Part shown: piece by piece, positions 50,925 to 57,721 of the stretch | How the letters are laid out: the number at the start of each line of letters is the position of its first letter | Numbering within the stretch: the first letter of the stretch is position 1 | Source of the DNA: Natronoglycomyces albus | Lineage (GTDB): Bacteria; Actinomycetota; Actinomycetes; Mycobacteriales; Micromonosporaceae | Length of the DNA: 59,773 nt | Direction of reading: 5' to 3' | Assembly: GCF_016925535.1 (NCBI RefSeq) | Contig: NZ_CP070498.1 | Span: forward strand, 1-59,773 | Made by a program: the position numbers and the translations under genes | Notes under the pieces: model-generated | What the model saw: only the letters and a program-made list of their open reading frames with translations | Told to the model about the DNA's origin: nothing | The model's database searches: none

Positions 50925-51257
50925 TCAGCGGCCAGGGCCTCTCTCTGCCAGCCCACGGCTCCACATTGCGGCGTGTTCAACGCCAACAGCCCAATCTTGT
51001 GAAATGACGTCAGGTGCAGCGGGTTTGCCGTAAATGGCCGCCAACACCAACTTCTCGACGTTGCCGACCGCCTCAGCAGTGGGTGAAACCATCGGCCCTA
51101 CCGGAGCCTCAGCGGAGCCCAAAATCCAGTCGTAAACCGCTATTGCGCCATCCATGTAACGGCTGGGGCCAATACGTTCTACTGTGTTCAGGCATTTTTG
51201 CCGGTCTTCTTCAATCTCGGAGCGTGGCCGGACCTCATGCACTCGGGTGGTATTCAT
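50925..51257 (-). CDS. Hypothetical protein
   Basis: A 110-aa protein (MNTTRVHEVRPRSEIEEDRQ) of unknown function, convergent with the relaxase gene and 12 nt from its stop. Contains MDGAIAVYDWILGSA and DWAVGVEHAAMWSRG. A GGAGG stands only 1 nt before ATG 51257, too close, so translation may start leaderless or at GTG 51242. No family recognised. Confidence 0.5.
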   Translation of the reverse strand: MNTTRVHEVRPRSEIEEDRQKCLNTVERIGPSRYMDGAIAVYDWILGSAEAPVGPMVSPTAEAVGNVEKLVLAAIYGKPAAPDVISQDWAVGVEHAAMWSRGLAERGPGR

Positions 51258-51351
51258 ACCTCCACTGTACTCGGCACGCAGGCACAAGGACCCCACCAAG
51301 TGTAGAGGTCTAGACAACCACGACGCGCTCGAGCGCCGATAGAACGGCAAT

Positions 51352-51386
51352 AGAAAATCCCCCACGAGCTTGGACTCGTGGGGGAT
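51352..51386 (-). terminator. Intrinsic terminator on the minus strand
   Basis: ATCCCCCACGAG (51357-51368) / CTCGTGGGGGAT (51375-51386). On the minus strand followed by TTTTCT. Ends the 51405-51928 pair. Confidence 0.82.
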
Positions 51387-51404
51387 ATCTACAGGTCAAC
51401 AGCC

Positions 51405-51692
51405 CTAGGCAATTATGAGAACGACCGCTAGGACCAACCCAGCCAACAAGCGAGCCGGTGAATGCACCAACCACGCCAAAACCGCCGAAGTGACTATAAG
51501 GGGCGTACCCAGCACCGCCCACACTGCACACACCACCACCGCCAACGGCTCGGTGGCGTTGCCAATACGGCGGGCAATCTCGCTGTACCAATCACCCACC
51601 TGGTGAGGCCAACCCTCCTGAACTCGCTGCCATAGACGGCCGGGGCGAGTTGACGCGGTCGTAATGATGTGAACATCGTCGCGAACTACCAC
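51405..51692 (-). CDS. Small two-TM membrane protein
   Basis: A 95-aa protein with two hydrophobic helices (LAVVVCAVWAVLGTPLIVTS and LLAGLVLAVVLIIA). The GTG start at 51692 overlaps the upstream stop by 7 nt, with GGAGG 6 nt before it. This indicates translational coupling. Unknown function. Confidence 0.6.
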   Translation of the reverse strand: MVVRDDVHIITTASTRPGRLWQRVQEGWPHQVGDWYSEIARRIGNATEPLAVVVCAVWAVLGTPLIVTSAVLAWLVHSPARLLAGLVLAVVLIIA

Positions 51693-51928
51693 GCTAAACC
51701 TCCGATCTCAGGCAACAACCAAAGCTCAGGTTTGCGCTCCCGATACGCGGCAGCGGCTTGGTCGATGATCTCGGCACAGACGCCACAAATTTCAGGGCCA
51801 TCGGTGGCAATATCGCACCCCATGCGTTCAGGATGCCAAGTAGCACACTGGCAGGCGCACGAACGAACTACCGGCGGTTGGGGATGGTCGAGGATGTCCT
51901 GTAGGACGGTTTGGACGGTAGGTGTCAT
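51686..51928 (-). CDS. Small Cys/His-rich hypothetical protein
   Basis: An 80-aa protein with CACQCATWHPERMGCD and CGVCAEI, enough Cys/His for one zinc site. ATG 51928 has AAGGA 7 nt upstream. First gene of a coupled pair with the 95-aa membrane protein. Unknown function. Confidence 0.6.
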   Translation of the reverse strand: MTPTVQTVLQDILDHPQPPVVRSCACQCATWHPERMGCDIATDGPEICGVCAEIIDQAAAAYRERKPELWLLPEIGGLAW

Positions 51929-51968
51929 ACTGTGTTCCTTCCGATTGATTGCTATCTCGGGAGATTGG

Positions 51969-52005
51969 GGCGGCTCCGAGCTTCGAATTTCGGGAGCCGC
52001 CTTTT
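51969..52005 (+). terminator. Hairpin with plus-strand T-run
   Basis: GGCGGCTCC (51969-51977) / GGAGCCGCC (51993-52001) followed by TTTTCTTTT on the plus strand, though the neighbouring genes run on the minus strand. It may mark an antisense transcript end or act as a structured spacer. Confidence 0.6.
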
Positions 52006-52013
52006 CTTTTGGT

Positions 52014-52166
52014 TTAGTTGCGTACCGCCTTCAGATGCGATTCTTTGAGCTTGGTGCCCCATTTACACCACTGTGCAGGCCGATCACTTTGGCAGCGCAG
52101 GCAATGGTCAACGTGGTTTTTCACGGCCTTAGCCGCGACTTCGATCGGGTCTTGAGGGTGATTCAT
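52014..52166 (-). CDS. Small CxxCQ protein, paralogue 3 of 3 (50 aa)
   Basis: A 50-aa protein (MNHPQDPIEVAAKAVKNHVD, then HCLRCQSDRPAQWCKWGTKL). Shares H-x3-C-x2-CQ and WC-x-W with the next gene upstream. ATG 52166 is chosen because AAGGA is 8 nt upstream, while ATG 52175 abuts it. Likely a tiny zinc-binding protein. Last of a four-gene minus operon from 52958. Confidence 0.6.
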   Translation of the reverse strand: MNHPQDPIEVAAKAVKNHVDHCLRCQSDRPAQWCKWGTKLKESHLKAVRN

Positions 52167-52198
52167 GTCGTCCATTCCTTGGTCTTGTACTTGGCCCG

Positions 52199-52357
52199 TT
52201 ACTGGGTAGGTTGGCGCGGGATCATCGGGGCGCGATGGAGCCTGCTTTCCCACACACACCAGTAGGTCTGGTCAGGGTGTTGACAGCGCGCACAGGCCTC
52301 ATGATGCGCAATCACCGCTTGCGTCACAATCTGAATTTGCTTTTCTTTGGGATTCAT
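52199..52357 (-). CDS. Small CxxCQ protein, paralogue 2 of 3 (52 aa)
   Basis: A 52-aa protein starting MNPKEKQIQIVTQAVIAHHE, then CARCQHPDQTYWCVWESRL. It has the same AV-x2-H-x3-C-x2-CQ-x6-7-WC-x-W pattern as the 50-aa protein. GAAGGGG precedes ATG 52357, which overlaps the stop of the third paralogue by 4 nt. Confidence 0.62.
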   Translation of the reverse strand: MNPKEKQIQIVTQAVIAHHEACARCQHPDQTYWCVWESRLHRAPMIPRQPTQ

Positions 52358-52530
52358 CCGTGCCCCTTCACCGAAGTTGCGTATGCGGACCAGGCGATCT
52401 GTTCTTCGTGGTTGAGTTTTCGGCCCTCGACACATTGACGGAGCCGCTTACCTGACTGACAGCCATCGCAAACCGCTTTGTGATTGACGACGTTGGCCCG
52501 GGCTGTTTCAAGTTGCTGATAGGGAGTCAT
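52354..52530 (-). CDS. Small CxxCQ protein, paralogue 1 of 3 (58 aa)
   Basis: A 58-aa protein (MTPYQQLETARANVVNHKAV, then CDGCQSGKRLRQCVEGRKLN). H-x3-C-x2-CQ is kept, and the second half has QC instead of WC. It overlaps the stop of 52527-52958 by ATGA and the start of the next gene by ATGA, so the operon is very compact. It is below common gene-calling cut-offs. Confidence 0.55.
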   Translation of the reverse strand: MTPYQQLETARANVVNHKAVCDGCQSGKRLRQCVEGRKLNHEEQIAWSAYATSVKGHG

Positions 52531-52958
52531 GCGGCGATCTCCGTAACTTTGTGATGTGTTCGGGCAGGACGGGGTGCCTTCAGCTCTTCACTGCTGAAGA
52601 CACCCCGGATGCTGCATTGCGGCCGCCGCAGAGAGTTCGGGCCGTGGTGCAGCGAGCTCACCGATTCCTCCCAGAGCCGCAGCGCCCAAGTTTTCAGCTC
52701 GGTGGCTATCGGTGAGATATGGGAAATGTCAAGGGTGCGACCTGGAGACATGGCAATCCATGCCTTAGCCAGCACCGTTTTAACGTCGTCTGGGGCAACG
52801 GTGGTGGCGAGGTCGCGGTGACACACCATTGCTAGCGGACTGACTTGCTGAGGCGTCAACACCACATCTAGACGCAGGTAGTTACGGTCCTTGTACTGTG
52901 TGACCGCGATCAGGTAATGGCCATCGGCCAGGTCAAGCCGGAAGTAACCCAAGCTCAT
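52527..52958 (-). CDS. Hypothetical protein
   Basis: A 143-aa protein starting MSLGYFRLDLADGHYLIAV at ATG 52958, with GGAG 8 nt upstream. The sequence has YLRLDVVLTPQQVSPLAMVC and a basic C-terminus. No family known. First gene of a minus-strand operon with three tiny CxxCQ paralogues, divergent from the XRE gene at 53093. Confidence 0.6.
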   Translation of the reverse strand: MSLGYFRLDLADGHYLIAVTQYKDRNYLRLDVVLTPQQVSPLAMVCHRDLATTVAPDDVKTVLAKAWIAMSPGRTLDISHISPIATELKTWALRLWEESVSSLHHGPNSLRRPQCSIRGVFSSEELKAPRPARTHHKVTEIAA

Positions 52959-52998
52959 CGTTGATACTCCGCTCGTAGTGAGGCACAACATAGCTATA

Positions 52999-53011
52999 TC
53001 GTAAATTACGA
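52999..53011. promoter_or_regulatory. Palindrome TCGTAAATTACGA in a divergent promoter region
   Basis: A perfect 13-bp palindrome in an AT-rich 134-bp gap between divergent genes (52958 and 53093). It shares TACGAAAA with the operator arms at 18428-18502. Likely operator of the XRE/DUF5753 regulator or of the 18519 RHH protein. Confidence 0.45.
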
Positions 53012-53092
53012 AAACGTATTTTACTAGAGTGTACTTCATGATGGTGTATACAAAGGCGATACCAAGACCAAAGATTGTGGGTGAGCCCGACC

Positions 53093-53965
53093 ATGAGCAG
53101 CACTCCCCCTGCCCAACCAATGTCAGCCTCAAAATGGGTCGTTGCGTCCGCGCTAAAACGACTCCATAAAATGCGTAAAGAGGCTGATAAATCGCTGACC
53201 TTGGAAACGGTCGAGGAAGCCTGTGAGCTGGGAAAAACATCGCTTCAGCGGTATCAGTCCGGACGGTCAGCGATGAAAACAGGCGAAGCGCGGAGGGTGT
53301 TCGAGTACTACGGCGTTGACCCTGAACAAATTGAGATGCTGCTGGAACACGTCGAACGATCCCGGAAACGAACCCGGCCGATCAATGAGATTGTTCCTGC
53401 CTGGTTCCAAACGTTTCTGCTGCTCGAACGCGAAGCCGAAGAAATAGCTGAGCTAGCGCTCACCATGATTCCCGGTCTGCTCCAAACCGAGGACTACGCA
53501 CGAACCGTGCTAGAGAAGGGCCTGGTTGGGTCAATCGTTGATGACTACGTTGAGAGTCGCATGGAGCGTAAGAAAGTCCTTGAGGGGCCAAATCCCCTGC
53601 GCTTTTGGGCCGTGATTCACGAAGGCGCGCTCTGGCGCATGGTTGGTAACAAGGACACCATGAGGGCACAATTGTTTCACCTGGTTGAGATGGCGCAACG
53701 GCCAAATGTGACCATTGTGGTTATCCCTAACCGGTTGGGGGCTCACGTTTCAATGGACACCTCGTTCCACTGGATTCGGTTTGACACCCTCCTAGATCCC
53801 CTTGGGATCATCTATACAGAAAGCCTCACCGGGGCACGCTACCTAGACGACCCCGATGAGGTAACCCAACATGAGCGGGCGTTCCGCCACCTCACCAATG
53901 CCGCACTCAGCGAAATCGACTCAGTGCGTCTGATCAAGGACGTGAACAGGAACTATTGTGAGTGA
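53093..53965 (+). CDS. XRE/DUF5753 (Scr1-like) regulator
   Basis: A 290-aa regulator. The N-terminal HTH is visible (LETVEEACELGKTSLQRYQS), then the DUF5753 part: PAWFQTFLLLEREAEEIAEL, MIPGLLQTEDYARTVL, HEGALWRMVGN, PNVTIVVIPNRLGAH. This family pairs with DUF397 proteins in actinomycetes and acts in regulatory or toxin-antitoxin-like modules. ATG 53093 is used. GTG 53075 also fits. It overlaps the DUF397 gene by 8 nt. Confidence 0.87.
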   Translation: MSSTPPAQPMSASKWVVASALKRLHKMRKEADKSLTLETVEEACELGKTSLQRYQSGRSAMKTGEARRVFEYYGVDPEQIEMLLEHVERSRKRTRPINEIVPAWFQTFLLLEREAEEIAELALTMIPGLLQTEDYARTVLEKGLVGSIVDDYVESRMERKKVLEGPNPLRFWAVIHEGALWRMVGNKDTMRAQLFHLVEMAQRPNVTIVVIPNRLGAHVSMDTSFHWIRFDTLLDPLGIIYTESLTGARYLDDPDEVTQHERAFRHLTNAALSEIDSVRLIKDVNRNYCE

Positions 53966-54173
53966 TCAGGATCTAACAGTCCAGGATTTCGGCGACAAGC
54001 ACCGTTGGCGCAAATCACGACGATCTAACGACCAGGGTGGGGCCTGCGTTTTTGTTGCGGTCACCAATAACCATGTTGGAGTTCGTGACTCAAAACAAGG
54101 CAACGATGGCCATCCCCTGTGGATCTCATCCGGAGACTTTGATGCCCTTAAGAAAAATCTTGCTTTAGCATGA
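53958..54173 (+). CDS. DUF397 family protein
   Basis: A 71-aa protein with the DUF397 pattern: HRWRKSRRSNDQGGACVFVA, GVRDSKQG, and HPLWISSGDFDALKK. DUF397 proteins are partners of XRE/DUF5753 regulators. The GTG start overlaps the regulator stop. A strong terminator follows. Confidence 0.88.
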   Translation: MSDQDLTVQDFGDKHRWRKSRRSNDQGGACVFVAVTNNHVGVRDSKQGNDGHPLWISSGDFDALKKNLALA

Positions 54174-54193
54174 TCTAGCTGGGAAAAGGAACC

Positions 54194-54230
54194 CTGAAGG
54201 CCGCACCTGTGTAAACGGTGCGGCCTTCAG
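54194..54230 (+). terminator. Intrinsic terminator
   Basis: Perfect 14-bp arms CTGAAGGCCGCACC (54194-54207) / GGTGCGGCCTTCAG (54217-54230), 20 nt after the DUF397 stop. The T-run is missing because the GC-rich patch begins right after it. Confidence 0.7.
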
Positions 54231-54250
54231 CCTGACCTGTCCGCAGCTAC

Positions 54251-54415
54251 ATGCTGGCCGACGACGGCGCGAAACTCCGCCCGTTGCTGGCTTCCCTCAC
54301 TGACCTGACCGCCGAGCGGATCATGACCAAGATCTGCAACGGCTACGAGACCATCCTTGTCCCGAACTGGCAGACCGACCCCGCCACAAGCACCGACACC
54401 CCTGGGCAGGAATAA
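54251..54415 (+). pseudogene. C-terminal gene fragment (54 codons)
   Basis: An open frame MLADDGAKLRPLLASLTDLT then AERIMTKICNGYETILVPNW, ending at TAA. Codons are strongly GC3-biased. It starts right after a terminator, with no own ribosome binding site, and TGA at 54233 closes the frame upstream, so it looks like the 3' remnant of a larger gene brought in with the two genes downstream. Family unknown. Confidence 0.42.
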
Positions 54416-54432
54416 GAAGGAGCACCGATCCG

Positions 54433-54693
54433 ATGAACCAAGTCGGCCCGACACCGGGCATTACCGACACCGACCAGCAGCCGATCGACCGTGACGACTA
54501 CGCGGCGTTCCTGAACTCGTGGTTGGAAAGCACCGACCCGGCTAAGGAGGGACACGGGTCCGACCTCGACCGGCGCGAAGACTTCGTCGCGGCCTCCCTT
54601 CTCGACGTGCTTTCCGCGACCTACCAGGGCGAAGATCTCGGGCGGTTCGCCCGACTGATGGCTGTCCGACTGTACGACCGGCTGGGCTTGTGA
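54433..54693 (+). CDS. Small acidic hypothetical protein
   Basis: An 86-aa protein (MNQVGPTPGITDTDQQPIDR; ASLLDVLSATYQGEDLGRFA) with GAAGGAG before ATG 54433. Codon use is GC-richer than the plasmid average, like the neighbouring fragment. Unknown function. The stop overlaps the next ATG (TGATG). Confidence 0.6.
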   Translation: MNQVGPTPGITDTDQQPIDRDDYAAFLNSWLESTDPAKEGHGSDLDRREDFVAASLLDVLSATYQGEDLGRFARLMAVRLYDRLGL

Positions 54694-54926
54694 TGGCCGA
54701 ATTCGAGCCCCCGTGGGAGACGATCTACGTCGTCGAGGCTGAATCCACCAAAGACCAGGTCGCCCAAGAGCTTGAGGCGATGACCGCGACACTCGGCCAA
54801 GACCTGAGGGAGTTCTCCTCGGGCTCACGACTTCAGACACTGCGCGACCACGCCGAACGCATCCGCGACCACATGGACGACCTGCTCACCAAACTCGACA
54901 GATTTGACAAAGAAACCGACCAGTAG
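54693..54926 (+). CDS. Small helical hypothetical protein
   Basis: A 77-aa, mainly helical acidic protein (DQVAQELEAMTATLGQDLRE, LRDHAERIRDHMDDLLTKLD). ATG 54693 overlaps the upstream stop, so it is coupled. Its high GC3 matches the 54251-54693 patch. Unknown function. Confidence 0.6.
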   Translation: MAEFEPPWETIYVVEAESTKDQVAQELEAMTATLGQDLREFSSGSRLQTLRDHAERIRDHMDDLLTKLDRFDKETDQ

Positions 54927-54961
54927 ACGACCACCGCCAACCAGCCTTACCTCTCTTTCCT

Positions 54962-54991
54962 AGGGCCAGGACCCGTGCTGGTCCTGGCCCT
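54962..54991. terminator. Hairpin after the GC-rich patch
   Basis: AGGGCCAGGACC / GGTCCTGGCCCT, 6-nt loop. No T-run, so a weak terminator or transposon-edge element. Confidence 0.5.
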
Positions 54992-55090
54992 GGTGCGTCT
55001 TCGACCGCCACAAGGTTACCGAGAACGACGACGCTTAACACCCCATCGCACCAGGGGTTACTCAACCCCGTAGCTAGCGCCCAGACACAC

Positions 55091-55126
55091 GTGGGGGGCC
55101 AGACCCAATTGGGTCTGGCCCCCCAC
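55091..55126. terminator. 36-bp perfect palindrome, bidirectional terminator
   Basis: GTGGGGGGCCAGACCCAA and its reverse complement are contiguous. Between the 54926 stop and the convergent 55140 stop. Very stable stem. Confidence 0.75.
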
Positions 55127-55139
55127 TGACGTTCAGGGG

Positions 55140-55751
55140 TTATTCATCCTCGTTAGCAGGTCGATTCCCCCGTGCCGCGAATTCCTGAGCGTCTCTTTCA
55201 TAGGCTTCAGGCTTGACATCTGCGATTGTCCACTTTGATACATGGAGGTATGTTTTTTCTTGATGCGCCTCATTGGTTTTGCAACCTTCCATCGCGGAAA
55301 GGATCTTTTTATGCAGGTCAGGCCAGTGGCGCAGTGTCCAATCAATGGCTTCATAGGGCCGGGCAAGTTCAGAGCGATACAGCCACCGCCACATGGCCCG
55401 CGCATCGGCTATCGCCTGCACGACCGAGGAATGTTGCATCCAACAGGGTTGAAGCAACAGCGGTGGTGACAGGTGAGGCCCCACTGTTTGCGCCCATTCA
55501 ACCACCTCGGCTATGTATTTAGGAGCCCGCGCAATGCTGACATCCAGCCAGGATTCCGGGCTAACTTGCATTCCCTCGCCGCTAGCTCCCGCAGTGGTGC
55601 CACTAGCGGCCAACTCACTGATCTGCTGAGTCAATTCGTCGGTGACCGCTGACAACAGCTCCCTGAGTTCAGCAACCTCGCCCGAGAGCGCGGCAACATC
55701 ATCTGGGTCAGCCCCCACCAAAGGCTGGCGGCCCTCGTCTGATTCGTTCAT
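55140..55751 (-). CDS. DUF4913-like coupling-protein partner
   Basis: A 203-aa protein with an N-terminal coiled coil (ALSGEVAELRELLSAVTDEL) and a C-terminal Trp-rich region: PCWMQHSSVVQAIADARAMW, RWLYRS and YEAIDWTLRHWPDLHKK. This is similar in pattern to DUF4913 (W-x2-H-x3-V-x2-I-x-A-x3-W). The gene starts on the stop of the second VirD4-like gene (TAATG), as the DUF4913 gene at 7796 does after the first. Likely an accessory of the coupling ATPase. Family match is moderate. Confidence 0.58.
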   Translation of the reverse strand: MNESDEGRQPLVGADPDDVAALSGEVAELRELLSAVTDELTQQISELAASGTTAGASGEGMQVSPESWLDVSIARAPKYIAEVVEWAQTVGPHLSPPLLLQPCWMQHSSVVQAIADARAMWRWLYRSELARPYEAIDWTLRHWPDLHKKILSAMEGCKTNEAHQEKTYLHVSKWTIADVKPEAYERDAQEFAARGNRPANEDE

Positions 55752-57568
55752 TAGTTACCCTTCCCCGCGTCCCGTTGTGTGGCCATCCACTGCTCAACAC
55801 TGGATGCTGTCACTGCTTGGTCGTGACCAGATGCTTGGGGCTGTTCTGAGGGCGATTTTTCGATCTGTTTGGGAATCGTTCCTTGCGGTAGGGACTTGAT
55901 TTTGCGCTGCTTGCGCGCATCTTTGCGTTTCTGCCGTTGTAGTGCCTTGTAGTCTTTGCGCTCCCAATACGGAGTGATACGGCCCGTGGCCGCGCCCGAT
56001 AGGCCTGTGACGACCAGCAACGCCTCTCCGATGTCGAGATCCCGGATGCGGTCTGGTGCCAGCACCGGTCGACGTACCACGTCGTGGCGTTGGTGCGCTG
56101 GGTTGTATTCGGTCACCGATACCTCCCCAAACAGCAGGGAGAGATCTTTGAGGAGGTTCGTGTCTGTGATACCGCCTAGGTACATTTTGGCGAACACGTT
56201 GTCCAAAATGATTTTCGCGGCTTCCTTTCCATACTTCTCTTCCAGCTGCGGAATCGACTGCAAACCGATGTGAGCGGAGATATTGAACCCGCGCATCACG
56301 GGAGCCCAGCGGTTCATCGGCACCGGGCAGATCGTAGCCAACTCATCGAGCACCATCGTCAAATGAGGCTCTAGCCGCCCCTTGGGCATCTGTGAGGCCC
56401 GCTTGCGGGTTTCGTCATAGAGCCACCCCACGAAGGCGGTGAACAGCGGCGTGATGGCGTCGTAGTCCTTCTCCTCGGCCAGCAGGTACAGCGTGGAGGC
56501 TTGTGAGAGGAAACGGTCGATATCAAAAGATTCCTTGCCCGGTTTCACGTCGACCAGGTTGGCTGCATCGGTGGACAACCATTTGACAGCATTGGTAATT
56601 GTCGTTGTGGTTGACGTGGCTGTGTTCGCATTCGTGCCGAGCCATTGTTCCAGGTCAGCCATCATGGCGCGTTCCTGCGGAGACTGGCTAATCAACTCGC
56701 GCAGCTGATCTTGCATCGTCTCGGAATCTTTCGCGCGGCCAACCCAATCACTGACGATGGCTACCGGGAGGCCGCCCAGCGCGGCCGCGTGCAGGTAAAT
56801 GCCCAAAATACGGACACCCTGGCTTTTCCAAAATTCTGCGTCTCCAACGTTGGAGGAGCCCTTGGCTCCGGCCATGAGGTAGCCCGCGCGGGTCTGAGCC
56901 ACTTGCGGGTTTTTGCACCCTGCCAACATGTCCCATTTGATGGTGGAGGCGAATTGAGGGCCGCCGATGGTGTCGGGGTTGAAGATGTCAACTGGCCCCA
57001 CTTCCTCACGCAAGTCTTTCGTCTCCGCGATGAGGTCAACTTTCATGCTGGTAACCACTACCGGGTTGTCCTTCGCATCCAGCAGGATATTGGCCAGCCA
57101 ACCGGTTTTACCGGTTCCCGCTTGCGCGATGATGGCAGTCATACGCTCAATAGAGACGTATAGCCAACGGCGTCCCAACCAACCCTGAATACGTACCAGG
57201 CGTACCGCGAACCGATCGAAAGGTACTTGCAGTCGCTCCCAGAAACTCAATGTCGCTAGGGAGGGCCGAACCACTTTCATCTGGCGAAACATCTTGACAT
57301 AACCCAGGGTGCGCACCATATCCAACGGTGTTGCCCAGCCACCACGAAGGCGCATCTGCCGCGCTTTTTCCGCATGAACGCGCGCGGCAGAGCGAAGACG
57401 GGTCCGGTAGACCACCACACCTGCAACCGTGACCGGCGGCAACGCCAGCAGCCACACCGCACTGAAAATCAACCAGGCGAGCAGCTGGAGGGCCACGGCG
57501 GCCGCTGTGGCCAACGTGGCCGGGTAACGCACCTCCCGCCACAGACCTCTAGACTTAATTTCTGACAT
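55751..57568 (-). CDS. VirD4/TraG-type coupling ATPase (second copy)
   Basis: A 605-aa membrane ATPase with two N-terminal hydrophobic helices (about 18-40 and 42-54), Walker A AQAGTGKT (148-155), Walker B LTMVLDELATICPV and the TraG-type segment AHIGLQSIPQLEEKYGKEAA. It is clearly divergent from the VirD4-like ATPase at 8200. ATG 57568 (MSEIKSRGLWRE) is taken. An upstream ATG at 57631 would add 21 residues and lacks a good ribosome binding site. It follows the membrane/coiled-coil gene by 153 nt and probably serves the MobF relaxase. That pairing is inferred. Confidence 0.9.
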   Translation of the reverse strand: MSEIKSRGLWREVRYPATLATAAAVALQLLAWLIFSAVWLLALPPVTVAGVVVYRTRLRSAARVHAEKARQMRLRGGWATPLDMVRTLGYVKMFRQMKVVRPSLATLSFWERLQVPFDRFAVRLVRIQGWLGRRWLYVSIERMTAIIAQAGTGKTGWLANILLDAKDNPVVVTSMKVDLIAETKDLREEVGPVDIFNPDTIGGPQFASTIKWDMLAGCKNPQVAQTRAGYLMAGAKGSSNVGDAEFWKSQGVRILGIYLHAAALGGLPVAIVSDWVGRAKDSETMQDQLRELISQSPQERAMMADLEQWLGTNANTATSTTTTITNAVKWLSTDAANLVDVKPGKESFDIDRFLSQASTLYLLAEEKDYDAITPLFTAFVGWLYDETRKRASQMPKGRLEPHLTMVLDELATICPVPMNRWAPVMRGFNISAHIGLQSIPQLEEKYGKEAAKIILDNVFAKMYLGGITDTNLLKDLSLLFGEVSVTEYNPAHQRHDVVRRPVLAPDRIRDLDIGEALLVVTGLSGAATGRITPYWERKDYKALQRQKRKDARKQRKIKSLPQGTIPKQIEKSPSEQPQASGHDQAVTASSVEQWMATQRDAGKGN

Positions 57569-57721
57569 GACAATCCAATCTGTGTTATGTCTGGCCGGGG
57601 GCGGTGCAGCAAACATGCGCCCCTGGCCCATTAAATGTGAATGATCTTGCGCCGGTATGACCCTAACGATGCTCCATGATCACCGTCAAGGTCGCTACCA
57701 GCAGAAATAGTTTTGTGAGAG

